From assembly GCA_964482225.1 (NCBI GenBank), contig CAYZWT010000006.1:62001-126000 (forward strand): 64,000 nucleotides of DNA, written 5' to 3'. Shown here one piece after another: positions 7,596 through 15,620 of this stretch. The first letter of the stretch is position 1. Every line of letters begins with the position of its first letter. Both the position numbers and the translations under genes were made by a program. The notes under the pieces are model-generated. The model was not told the DNA's origin. It saw only the letters and a list, made by a program, of their open reading frames with translations, and did not search any database. The DNA comes from UBA1429 sp964482225 (lineage in GTDB: Bacteria; Chloroflexota; Anaerolineae; UBA1429).

Positions 7596-8447
7596 ATGAA
7601 CGAGATTGCAGAAGGCGTATATGTAGCCCAAGGGTTTGCCGGTGGGAACTGCGGCCTGATCCTGACGGGCCGGGGGCCCGTGTTGGTGGATACCCCCATG
7701 CTGCCCAGCCAGGGGCGCCAGTGGCAGGCCGAGATGCAGGCGATGGGCCTTGCGCAGCCCTATGCCATCGTCAACACCGACTATCACCTGGAACACTATA
7801 TGGGCAATGCCGCCTTTGTGCCGGTGCGCGTGATCGGCCACGAAGAATCGGACAAGCCCCTCAGCCGCTATGACGAGCCGGTGCTGGAAAAGATGGCCGA
7901 GCGCTATCGCGCCCAGGACCCCGCCCTGGCGAGTGAGATCATGGGGCTCCGCTTTCAGCGGCCCCAGGTCTCGGTGGGGGATCGGCTCACCCTGCACCTG
8001 GGCAGCCGAGAGATACAGGTGCTCTATCTGGAGGGCCACACCCCGGCGTCGCTGGGCGTCTATCTACCCAAGGAGCGCATCCTGTTCGCCGGAGACAACA
8101 TCACCAACAACGAGCACCCGGCGGCCTATCAGGCCAACTCGCTGGCCTGGCTCGATACCCTCAAGGCCATCCGAGAGATGGATATCGAGCTGATCATCCC
8201 TGGCACGGGCGAGCCTTGCGGCAAAGAGGTGATTGAGCCCTTGTACGAGTACCTGGCCGAGATGCGCCGCCGCATTCTGGAGTTGTTCAAGCAGGGCGCC
8301 AGCCGCCGCGAGTGCGTGGAAAAGGTTGGCATGCTGGAGCACTTTCCAATCGCCAAAGGCCAAGAGAGCGAGGCCAAGCTCCGGCGCCGGCAGAGCATCG
8401 AGCGGCTCTATACCGAGATCCGTATCGCCCTGCGCCGCAGGCACTAG
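7596..8447 (+). CDS. MBL-fold metallo-hydrolase-like protein with altered metal motif
   Basis: A 283-residue protein with the metallo-beta-lactamase fold landmarks: VDTP strand, the metal loop at 61-67, EGHTPASLGV and LFAGDN. The usual THxHxDH reads T-D-Y-H-L-E-H, so one metal His is Asp and the catalytic Asp is Glu, and the terminal GHG is replaced by PGTGEP. It may bind metal differently or have lost hydrolase activity. The C-terminal 80 residues are helical and charged. It begins 3 bases after the alaX-like stop and precedes a FAD-subunit gene, apparently in one operon. The substrate cannot be inferred. Confidence 0.75.
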   Translation: MNEIAEGVYVAQGFAGGNCGLILTGRGPVLVDTPMLPSQGRQWQAEMQAMGLAQPYAIVNTDYHLEHYMGNAAFVPVRVIGHEESDKPLSRYDEPVLEKMAERYRAQDPALASEIMGLRFQRPQVSVGDRLTLHLGSREIQVLYLEGHTPASLGVYLPKERILFAGDNITNNEHPAAYQANSLAWLDTLKAIREMDIELIIPGTGEPCGKEVIEPLYEYLAEMRRRILELFKQGASRRECVEKVGMLEHFPIAKGQESEAKLRRRQSIERLYTEIRIALRRRH

Positions 8448-8462
8448 CGCGAAAAGGGGAAT

Positions 8463-9350
8463 ATGCCCGATTTCTTGCCGGAGCACCGGCGCGTGCTGCG
8501 AGATTACTATATGGCCTCCTCTATCGAAGAGGCCATTGCCTATCTGACGGCCCACCCCGGCGAGGCCCAGATCATCAGCGGCGGCACCAAACTCATGCCC
8601 CTCTTGCAGCGGGGCCAGGCCATCGCCACGCGCCTGGTGGATGTCTCGCGCATCACGGCCATCAAGCGCGTGCGCATCGAAGGCGATTATCTGGTGATCG
8701 GCGGGGCCGTTACCTATGCCCAGCTCTTGATCAAGGAGCAGATCGCCGACCAGATGCCCGTGCTGGCCGAGGCGGCGCAGATGGTGGGCGCGCCCCAGAT
8801 CCGCCAGCAGGCATCGCTGGCGGGCAGCATCGTCCACGCCCGGGGCAACAGCGAGGGCGCCATCACTTTGATCGCCCTCTCCGCCGAGGCCGAGATCGCC
8901 AACCTGACGGGCGCCCAATGGGTTCCGGTGCGTTCCCTCTTTGTGCGGCCCGGCGTCTCGCGGGTCAATAGCGCCGCCGAGATCGTGACCGCCGTGCGCA
9001 TCCCGCTCTTGGGCGCGGGCCAGGGCGCGGCGCTGGCCCGCATCGAGCCCGGCCCCGGCGAGAGTCATTCGCCGCTGGTCGCGGCGGTCGCCCTGAGCAT
9101 CGGACAGGATGAGGCCCTCGATTGGCTCTCGCTGGCCGTGGGCGCGCCCGCGGATGTGCCCCGCCTGTGGCAACTGGGCGATCTCGCCAATGGCCGCCCG
9201 GCCATGGCGGGCGATCTGCGCCAGGCCGTGGCAGCCCTGACGCAACAGGCGCGCGGCGAGGGCGCACCGGACCCCGAGCAGGCTGCCGCCGCGATCCTGG
9301 CCGCTTACGACAAGGCGTTGGAGCGGGCCAGGGCCGCCCGCACGCCCTAG
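8463..9350 (+). CDS. FAD-binding subunit of molybdopterin dehydrogenase (CoxM/xanthine dehydrogenase type)
   Basis: A 295-residue protein matching the medium subunit of CO/xanthine/aldehyde dehydrogenases. It has the FAD-binding loop ISGGTKLMPLLQRG near residue 40 and the second loop LAGSIVHARGNSEGA near 120, followed by the C-terminal CO-dehydrogenase flavoprotein domain. The ATG has AAGGGGA upstream. The canonical partners (molybdopterin large subunit, 2Fe-2S small subunit) are not adjacent and are absent from the window, so it is an orphan here. Molybdopterin genes do occur at the far end of the window. The partner and substrate are unknown. Confidence 0.82.
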   Translation: MPDFLPEHRRVLRDYYMASSIEEAIAYLTAHPGEAQIISGGTKLMPLLQRGQAIATRLVDVSRITAIKRVRIEGDYLVIGGAVTYAQLLIKEQIADQMPVLAEAAQMVGAPQIRQQASLAGSIVHARGNSEGAITLIALSAEAEIANLTGAQWVPVRSLFVRPGVSRVNSAAEIVTAVRIPLLGAGQGAALARIEPGPGESHSPLVAAVALSIGQDEALDWLSLAVGAPADVPRLWQLGDLANGRPAMAGDLRQAVAALTQQARGEGAPDPEQAAAAILAAYDKALERARAARTP

Positions 9351-9360
9351 GCGGCCCGCC

Positions 9361-10527
9361 ATGTCCGGCGCTGGCATCTATCTGCACATCCCCTTTTGCC
9401 GCGCCAAATGCTTGTATTGCGATTTCTGCTCCTACCCCGGCTATGAGGCCCTGTATGCCCCCTACGCGGACGCCCTGATCCAGCAGATCCACCATGCAAG
9501 CGCCGCACAAGGCGATGGCGCGTTCGATACCCTGTACGTGGGCGGGGGCACGCCTACGGTGTTGCCCTCGGAGCGCCTGGTGGCGCTGCTGGCGGCCTGC
9601 CGCCGGGCGCTGAGCCTGCCGCAAGGGGCAGAGGCCACGGTGGAGGCCAACCCAGGCACGGTGACGCGGGCCTCACTGCAAGAGCTGGCGCGCGGGGGCT
9701 ATAACCGGCTGAGCCTGGGCGTGCAGAGTTTCCACGCTGACGAGTTGGCCTTGTTGGGGCGCATCCATGACCGCCAGGCCGCGTTGGATGCCCTGGCCGA
9801 TGCGCGCGCGGCGGGCCTGCGCAACATCAGCCTGGACCTGATGTTCGGCCTGCCCCGCCAGACCCTGGCGCGCTGGCGGGCCAATCTGGAGCAGGCCCTG
9901 GCCCTGGCGCCGGAGCATATCTCACTCTATGCCCTGACCCTGGAAGAGCACACCCCCCTGGCGGTCCAGGTCGCGCAAGGGGCGCTGCCCGCGCCCGATG
10001 ACGATCTGGCCGCGGATATGTACGAATTGGCCCAAGAGCTGCTGGCAGCGGCAGGCTATGAACAGTACGAGATCTCGAACTGGGCCAGGGGCGCGCCGGG
10101 CGACCGGCCGGGAGCGCTGCCCACCCTGGCCTGCCGCCACAACCTGCACTACTGGCGCAACGAGCCCTACCTGGGGCTGGGGGCGGGCGCCCACGGCTAT
10201 GATGGCCTGCGCCGCTATGCCCAGATCGCCGATCCTGTGGCATATGTGCGCCGTGTGGCCGCGGGCGAGAACACACTGGCGAGCAGCGAGCCGGTCACGC
10301 GGGCGCAGGCCATGGACGAGACCATGATGCTGGGGCTGCGGCTGAGCCAGGGGGTGACGCGGGCCGGTTTTCGCCAGCGCTTTGGCGTCGAGATCGAGGC
10401 CGAATATGCCGAGGCGCTGGCCGAGCTGGCGGGCACGGGCCTGCTGGCGAGCGACGCCGAGGGCATCCGCCTGACGCCGCGCGGGCGCCTGCTGGGCAAC
10501 CGGGTGTTTGCCGCCTTTTTGCGCTAG
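9361..10527 (+). CDS. hemW: Radical SAM heme chaperone HemW-like protein
   Basis: A 388-residue protein with the radical SAM cluster motif CxxxCxxC at C13, C17 and C20 (PFCRAKCLYCDF), the GGGTPT motif near residue 60, the EANPGT block near 98 and the HemW C-terminal region (ISLYALTLEE, YEISNWAR, NLHYWRNEPYLGLGAGAHGY). Known HemW proteins bind heme and were long annotated as oxygen-independent coproporphyrinogen oxidase; true HemN carries further residues at its N-terminus. Length is normal. It starts 10 bases after the FAD-subunit gene and is the last plus-strand gene before the convergent hydrogenase operon. Confidence 0.85.
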   Translation: MSGAGIYLHIPFCRAKCLYCDFCSYPGYEALYAPYADALIQQIHHASAAQGDGAFDTLYVGGGTPTVLPSERLVALLAACRRALSLPQGAEATVEANPGTVTRASLQELARGGYNRLSLGVQSFHADELALLGRIHDRQAALDALADARAAGLRNISLDLMFGLPRQTLARWRANLEQALALAPEHISLYALTLEEHTPLAVQVAQGALPAPDDDLAADMYELAQELLAAAGYEQYEISNWARGAPGDRPGALPTLACRHNLHYWRNEPYLGLGAGAHGYDGLRRYAQIADPVAYVRRVAAGENTLASSEPVTRAQAMDETMMLGLRLSQGVTRAGFRQRFGVEIEAEYAEALAELAGTGLLASDAEGIRLTPRGRLLGNRVFAAFLR

Positions 10528-10564
10528 GGCGCACCAAGCCGCCGCGCCTGGATGTGAGCCCGGC

Positions 10565-10948
10565 TCAGCCCTCGCGTTCCTGCTTGTCGCGCTGCCAGGT
10601 CAGCACCATATCGTCCCGATCCACGCCCGCCTCGCGAAAGCGCGGCGCCAGGTGGATGGCGTCCCGAGGGCAGACAAGCTCGCACTGGCCGCACTCGGCG
10701 CACGTGCTATAGTCTTGCACCACTCTGACGCCGCCATCGGGCAGGCGCGTCACGATCAGCGATCCACAGGGGCAATCGCGGGCGCAACGCCCGCAGCCCA
10801 CACACTTGGAGATGTCCACCACCACGGCCCCGCGATAGGTCTGGGGGAGTTCCAGTTCGCCCTGGGGGTAGCGGATGGTCTCCCGCTGGCGAAAGAGGGT
10901 GCGCAGCAGGTGGGGGACGATATAGCCTCGCAGTGACTTGCGCCGCAT
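10565..10948 (-). CDS. Ferredoxin-like 2[4Fe-4S] subunit of group 4 hydrogenase (NuoI-like)
   Basis: A 127-residue protein read from ATG 10948, two bases after the NuoH-like stop; the longer open frame upstream overlaps that gene. It has two classical cluster motifs: C49-C52-C55-C59 (CVGCGRCARDCP) and C83-C86-C89-C93 (CAECGQCELVCP). It would carry electrons from a ferredoxin to the hydrogenase small subunit. It is the last gene of the hydrogenase operon, and its stop faces hemW at a 37-base convergent gap. Confidence 0.85.
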   Translation of the reverse strand: MRRKSLRGYIVPHLLRTLFRQRETIRYPQGELELPQTYRGAVVVDISKCVGCGRCARDCPCGSLIVTRLPDGGVRVVQDYSTCAECGQCELVCPRDAIHLAPRFREAGVDRDDMVLTWQRDKQEREG

Positions 10949-10949
10949 C

Positions 10950-11876
10950 TCAGCCTCCCGAGATCCACAGGGCGATGAGCATCTGGGCCAGGCCCAGGGG
11001 CACCAGGGCGCGCCAGCCAAGCTGGGCCATCTGGTCAATGCGCAGGCGTGCATAGAGGGCCTGCACGGCGGCCAGCCCCGCCAGGAGCGTCATGATCTTG
11101 ATGCCATAGATCAGGTACCCCCAGGCGCCCCACATGCGGTCGGCGCCCCCCATGTACACGGCCACCAGCAGGTTCAGGCCCACTAGGGTCTGGAGCATGA
11201 TGGTCAGCTTCCAGAGAGCCAGCTTGCGCCCGCTATAGTCCGTCAGCGGCCCGGCGCCGATCTCGGTCTTGGCGTGGGGGATGTCAAAGGGCACCCGCTT
11301 GAGCTTGCCGATCAGGCCGATCAGGGCCACAAAAAAGCCTACGGGCAGGCTAAAGAGATGCCAGCGGTAGGCGCGCTGGGCATCCATCAAGGCCAGGATC
11401 TGCCAGGAGCCGGAATAGAGGGCCGGCGCCGATAGGCCGATGAGCAGGGGCACCTCGTAGGAAAAGTATTGGAGCAGGGAGCGGTTGCCTCCCAGCACGC
11501 CATAGACGCCGCCCGAGGCCCAGCCCGCCAGGAAATAGCCCAGGGTGGGGATGGCCAGCAGGAACACGACGATGATCAGGTCGCCCTCGAAGGACATGAC
11601 GGCCCGGTTGCCCACGGGGATATACATGCCCGCCGCCAGGGTGCTGGCCACGGCCAACAAGGGCAGCAGGGTAGCCATGAGCGCGTCGGTGTCCACCGTC
11701 ATAATGTCCTCTTTGGAGAGGAGCTTGAGCATATCGGCCAGGGGCTGATACCAGGGCGGCCCCACGCGGCCCTGTAGCTTGGCGATGATCTTGCGATCCA
11801 GCCAGGCGATCAGCAGCGAGCCGCTGATCAGGAACAGCGCCCCCGGAAAGACCAGCATCTGCCAAAGCACCAACAT
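10950..11876 (-). CDS. Membrane anchor subunit of group 4 hydrogenase (NuoH-like)
   Basis: A 308-residue, eight-span membrane protein of the NuoH/EchB/HycD family, which anchors the hydrogenase arm and forms the entry of the ion path. Diagnostic stretches are the loop DRKIIAKLQGRVGPPWYQPLADMLKLL after the first span (residues about 27-53) and the VPFDIPHAKTEIGAGPLTDYSG loop near residue 200, both of which carry conserved acidic residues. It starts 15 bases after the large subunit stop. Confidence 0.9.
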   Translation of the reverse strand: MLVLWQMLVFPGALFLISGSLLIAWLDRKIIAKLQGRVGPPWYQPLADMLKLLSKEDIMTVDTDALMATLLPLLAVASTLAAGMYIPVGNRAVMSFEGDLIIVVFLLAIPTLGYFLAGWASGGVYGVLGGNRSLLQYFSYEVPLLIGLSAPALYSGSWQILALMDAQRAYRWHLFSLPVGFFVALIGLIGKLKRVPFDIPHAKTEIGAGPLTDYSGRKLALWKLTIMLQTLVGLNLLVAVYMGGADRMWGAWGYLIYGIKIMTLLAGLAAVQALYARLRIDQMAQLGWRALVPLGLAQMLIALWISGG

Positions 11877-11891
11877 CTGTCTGCCTCTCCC

Positions 11892-12974
11892 TCAGCGGTC
11901 CGCGCAGGCGATGCACAGATCGAAACCGGCGATCACCACGGGCAGATCGGCGGCCTGCACCCCCCGCAGCAGCCCCGCCAGGCTCATCAGGGCGGGCAGG
12001 GTGGGGGTGCGGATCTTGAGGCGGGCCGGGCGGTCGCTGCCATCGCTGCGCACGTAATAGATCAGCTCGCCTCGGGGCGCCTCGGTGCGCGTCACCACCT
12101 CGCCCTCGGGCACGCGGGCGGGCGCGCGCACCGCCAGGTCACCCTCCGGCAGCGCCCGTATCGCCTGGCGGCAGAGGGACAGGCTCTGGGCGATCTCTTG
12201 CTGGCGCACGTCGGCGCGGCTCCAAACATCCCCCTCCGAGCCGACGATCACGCGAAAGGAGAGCCCGCCATAGCCGGCATAGGGGGCATCGCGGCGCATG
12301 TCCACATCCACGCCCGTCGCGCGGGCCGTGGGACCCACGATGCCCAGGGCCTGGACCGTCTCTAGCGAGAGGCGCCCGATCCCCTGGGTGCGCAGGCGAA
12401 AGGGCCGGTCGTGCACCATCAGGTCGCGGTAAAGAGAGAGCCGGGTCTCTAGCGTGTCCAGGGTCTGCTCGATCAGGGCGATCTCCTCAGCGCCCAAGTC
12501 CACCCGCACGCCGCCGATGATGTTGGCGGCGTGAGAGACGCGCCCCCCGCTGAGCCGCTCCATGATATCCAGCACCAGCTCGCGGTCGCGCCAGGCATAC
12601 ATGAAAATGGTCGTGAAGCCGATGGCCTCGCCCAGCACGCCGATCCAGAGCAGGTGGCTGTGAATGCGCTCCAGCTCGCACAGCAGCACGCGCAGGGCCG
12701 CCGCCCTGGGCGGGATCTCGATCCCCAGCAGGGCCTCCACGGCCTGGCAGTAGGTGGTGCTGTGGATGTGGGAACAGATGCCGCAGATGCGCTCGATCAG
12801 GTGCACGTTCTGCACATAGCTGCGGCAGCGCGTCAGCTCCTCGATGCCGCGATGCACATAGCCGATGCGCACCGTCGCCTCGCTGATCTGCTCGCCCGCC
12901 ACGTCAATCTGGAGCGAGAGGGGCTCTTTGAGCAGCGGGTGTTGCGGGCCGATGGGCAGCCGAACGGTGGTCAT
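11892..12974 (-). CDS. [NiFe] hydrogenase large subunit, group 4 (energy-converting)
   Basis: A 360-residue homologue of NuoD/EchE/HycE. Unlike complex I NuoD it keeps all four Ni-binding cysteines: L1 motif RICGIC with C64 and C67 plus H71, and L2 motif DLCIACADR with C354 and C357. The protein ends immediately after the L2 Arg, so there is no C-terminal extension for a maturation protease to cleave. L2 has Leu in place of the usual Pro. The product should house the NiFe site and evolve or oxidise H2. It overlaps the NuoC-like gene by 4 bases (ATGA). No hyp maturation genes are in the window. Confidence 0.88.
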   Translation of the reverse strand: MTTVRLPIGPQHPLLKEPLSLQIDVAGEQISEATVRIGYVHRGIEELTRCRSYVQNVHLIERICGICSHIHSTTYCQAVEALLGIEIPPRAAALRVLLCELERIHSHLLWIGVLGEAIGFTTIFMYAWRDRELVLDIMERLSGGRVSHAANIIGGVRVDLGAEEIALIEQTLDTLETRLSLYRDLMVHDRPFRLRTQGIGRLSLETVQALGIVGPTARATGVDVDMRRDAPYAGYGGLSFRVIVGSEGDVWSRADVRQQEIAQSLSLCRQAIRALPEGDLAVRAPARVPEGEVVTRTEAPRGELIYYVRSDGSDRPARLKIRTPTLPALMSLAGLLRGVQAADLPVVIAGFDLCIACADR

Positions 12975-13408
12975 GGGTGCTCCTTTGGGTCGGCCAGGGG
13001 CGGCGGGGCGTCCCAGGTCTCACTGAGAAGCAGGGGCGGCCCCTCGGGCAACCCCCGAAAGGCCACGCCCAATAGCTCCTGAATCTCGCGCTCGTACCAG
13101 GCCGCGCCGGGCAACCGGGCCGCCAGCGAAGGGGCCTGGGCGCCCTCACGCGGCAGGGTCACCCGCAGGGTAACGCCACGGCCCAGCCAGCAGTGGTACA
13201 GGAGCTGGATGGCATCCCCCACCACCTGGCCGGTGATAGTGGAGAGGTGGCGCCAGGCGGGCAGCGTGCGCAGCGCCTCGATGGCGCAGGGTGCAGCCTC
13301 GGCGGGCAGCTCGGCCACCCACTCTTGGCCCATGCCCGGCTCAAAGGCCACCCGCTCCAGGCCGCAGGCCGTGGCCAGCAACTCTTGCAGGGCTTTTCGC
13401 TTGATCAT
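12971..13408 (-). CDS. NuoC-like subunit of group 4 hydrogenase
   Basis: A 145-residue protein; ATG 13408 overlaps the NuoB-like stop (ATGA). The C-terminal part WYEREIQELLGVAFRGLP matches the NuoC/30-kDa signature (ERE..DL.G..F.GHP), with the usual metal-like His lost. It links the large and small hydrogenase subunits and has no cofactor of its own. Confidence 0.8.
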   Translation of the reverse strand: MIKRKALQELLATACGLERVAFEPGMGQEWVAELPAEAAPCAIEALRTLPAWRHLSTITGQVVGDAIQLLYHCWLGRGVTLRVTLPREGAQAPSLAARLPGAAWYEREIQELLGVAFRGLPEGPPLLLSETWDAPPPLADPKEHP

Positions 13409-13833
13409 ATCAGCGTCCTCAGGGTCATAATGGCGTTCAGGATGGCCTCCGGGCGGCAGGGGCAGCCGGGCACATAGGCCGTCACCGGCAGCACCTTGTC
13501 CACCCCGCCCAAGGAGTGGTAACTCTCGGCGAAAATGCCGCCCGAGGCAGCGCAGGCGCCCACAGCCACCACCCACTTGGGCTCCGGGATCTGCTCATAG
13601 ATGCGCAGCAGCGGATCGCGGGAGCGCAGGGTCACCGGGCCGGTGCACAGCAGCACGTCGGCGTGGCGCGGCGACGATTCTTTGACGATGCCCAGCCGCT
13701 CGATGTCATAGCGTGGGGTCAGCAGGTCCAGGATCTCGATATCGCAGCCGTTGCAGCCCCCGCTGTTATAGTGCAGGACCCAGATCGAGTTGCGGCGGGC
13801 CCAGCGCAGCATCCGATTGGTGCAGCTAGGCAC
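13405..13833 (-). CDS. [NiFe] hydrogenase small subunit, group 4 (NuoB-like)
   Basis: A 142-residue protein with the proximal [4Fe-4S] ligands C27 and C30 (GGCNGCDIE), C94 (GACAAS) and C124 (PGCPCRPE). The CNGCDIE wording is typical of energy-converting hydrogenases rather than complex I. It passes electrons between the ferredoxin-like subunit and the NiFe site. The start overlaps the preceding NuoA-like gene by 8 bases. Confidence 0.88.
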   Translation of the reverse strand: MPSCTNRMLRWARRNSIWVLHYNSGGCNGCDIEILDLLTPRYDIERLGIVKESSPRHADVLLCTGPVTLRSRDPLLRIYEQIPEPKWVVAVGACAASGGIFAESYHSLGGVDKVLPVTAYVPGCPCRPEAILNAIMTLRTLI

Positions 13834-14161
13834 GGAACCTCCGTATGATCAGAACGTCCAGACAGATGGCCACCACCAGGAGATAGAGGGTTGCCAGACG
13901 GCGCACATCCTCTGCGCGGGGCAGCATGGCGATCACCAGGGTCGCCATATGGGCCACCACAAAGAGCAGCGCCAGCCGGAAAAAGCGCTGGTAGGAGAGA
14001 GGCCCAGCCCCCGCCTCCAGTTCCTCGCCGCCGGTGTACGAGATGTGCTTGCCCGGCGAGTCCTTGCCGCGCGGGGCCAGCTTGCCGCCCAGGAGGTAGA
14101 GCAGCGCCGCAAGGCCCAGGAACAGAACAAGAGCCGCCGGCGGGCTTGCCAACCAGTTCAT
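13826..14161 (-). CDS. Small membrane subunit, NuoA/MbhI-like
   Basis: A 111-residue protein with three predicted spans (residues about 7-25, 60-80, 87-105) and the ISYTGGEE loop after the first span, comparable with the YECG loop of NuoA. The acidic residues expected in the second span of NuoA are missing (FFRLALLFVVAHMATLVIAML), so its role in ion transfer may differ. The assignment rests on position in the operon and overall pattern. Confidence 0.65.
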   Translation of the reverse strand: MNWLASPPAALVLFLGLAALLYLLGGKLAPRGKDSPGKHISYTGGEELEAGAGPLSYQRFFRLALLFVVAHMATLVIAMLPRAEDVRRLATLYLLVVAICLDVLIIRRFRA

Positions 14162-14165
14162 ATCA

Positions 14166-15620
14166 TTACCCTCCCCAGCCCAGCATGGCCGCCGCCGCTC
14201 GCTCGGCCAGGCGCATGAGCGGCCCGGGATAGACCCCCAGGGCCAGGGCTATCCCTAGCAACAGCGCCAGGGGCGCCAGCATCCAGCGCGAGACCGCCAC
14301 ATGGGCGCGCTCGTGGCCCGTCTTGAACAGCCGGTAGATGGGCGGCGCATAATAGGCCACGCTGAGTAGGCTGTTGGCCAGGAACAGAAGCACCAGGCCG
14401 GTCACCAATGGCTCGCTCACAGACATGCCCACCAGGGCCAGCCACTTGCCCGCAAAAACCGCCAGGGGCGGAAAGCCCGCCAGCCCCAGCAGGGCGATGC
14501 TGAAACAGGCCCCCGTGAACGGCAGGCGATAGTAAAGGCCATCGAGCTCTTCCAGGCGGGTGGCGTCGCAGTAAAAGTGGCAGACGCCCTTGGCGAGAAA
14601 GGCCAGGGCCTTGAGCGCGGCGTGGGCCGCCAGCAAAAAGAACGCCCCGGCCAGCGCCTCGGCGCGACCATAGAGCAGGCCGATGCCAAAGGCCAACAGG
14701 ATGTAACCCACCTGGGCGATGGTGGAATAGGCCAACATGCGCTTACCATAGGTCTGCACCAGGGCCATCAGGTTGCCCAGCGACATGCCCAGCAGGGCGG
14801 CGGCGATCAACAGGCCGCCCAGCAGGCTGCGCTCCCACCCCAGGAGCAGGCCGGTCTTGATGAACACGTATACATGGGCGGGCACCAGGATGCCCGAGAG
14901 CATCGCGCTGATGCTGCTGGGGGCGCGGCTGTGGGCGTCGGGCAGCCAGGTGTGGGCGGGCACCAGGGCCGCCTTGAGGCCCACGCCGCCCAGCACCAAC
15001 GCCACTCCCACCGCGCCCCAGGAACCGGCGGCGCGGGCGCCCGCGAGCATATCCAGGGAGCCACCGGCGCGCAGCCAGTAACCCACCCCTGCCAGCATCA
15101 GGGTGGTGGCCATGCCGCCCATGATGGCGTACTTGTAGCCCGCCTCCACCGCCGTCGATGTCTGGCGACGAAAGGCCACCAACGTATAGCTGACCACGCC
15201 CGTCAGCCCGGCAAAGATATAGAGCACAAAGAGATCGGAGGCCAGCACCATGCCCAGCACGCCACCCGAAAGGCCCAGGAGCAGGGGGTAATAGTCCTCG
15301 TAGCGGTGATCCAGCGCCAGGTAACGCCCGGAATAGATCGAGACCAGCATGCCCAGGCTCTGGGCCACCAGGGCCACCAGCAGGCCCCCCGGCTCGGAGG
15401 CCAGCATGGCGTGCCCGGCCCCATCGGGTGCCCAGAGCGCCGGGCCGCCGTTGCCCATCTGTCGCACGAGCTGCGCCGTGCAGAGCAGACCCAGGGCGTG
15501 GATGGCGATGGTCAGGCCGGCCAACAGCCCGTTGCGGCGGGACACCCAGCGCGCCACGAGATAGACCGCAAAGGCGCCCGCGGCCAGCACTGCCAGGGGG
15601 GCCCACACCGGCAGCACCAT
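14166..15620 (-). CDS. Antiporter-like membrane subunit (NuoN/MrpD type)
   Basis: A 484-residue protein with about 14 spans. ATG 15620 overlaps the upstream subunit's TGA (ATGA); the longer open frame is a shadow. It carries the proton-transporter core: KYAIMGGMATTLML, the helix-breaking GLKAALVPAHTWLPDAHSRAPS with the conserved Lys and His, and MLAYSTIAQVGYIL. It pumps ions (H+ or Na+) in the hydrogenase's membrane arm. Confidence 0.88.
   Translation of the reverse strand: MVLPVWAPLAVLAAGAFAVYLVARWVSRRNGLLAGLTIAIHALGLLCTAQLVRQMGNGGPALWAPDGAGHAMLASEPGGLLVALVAQSLGMLVSIYSGRYLALDHRYEDYYPLLLGLSGGVLGMVLASDLFVLYIFAGLTGVVSYTLVAFRRQTSTAVEAGYKYAIMGGMATTLMLAGVGYWLRAGGSLDMLAGARAAGSWGAVGVALVLGGVGLKAALVPAHTWLPDAHSRAPSSISAMLSGILVPAHVYVFIKTGLLLGWERSLLGGLLIAAALLGMSLGNLMALVQTYGKRMLAYSTIAQVGYILLAFGIGLLYGRAEALAGAFFLLAAHAALKALAFLAKGVCHFYCDATRLEELDGLYYRLPFTGACFSIALLGLAGFPPLAVFAGKWLALVGMSVSEPLVTGLVLLFLANSLLSVAYYAPPIYRLFKTGHERAHVAVSRWMLAPLALLLGIALALGVYPGPLMRLAERAAAAMLGWGG

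Noticed and set aside
8064..9377. 437-codon minus-strand ORF opposite the MBL and CoxM-like genes
   Set aside because: Antisense shadow of two well-supported genes.
11892..12974. Complex I subunit NuoD
   Set aside because: It keeps the four Ni-binding cysteines and the operon lacks NuoE, NuoF and NuoG, so a group 4 hydrogenase fits better.
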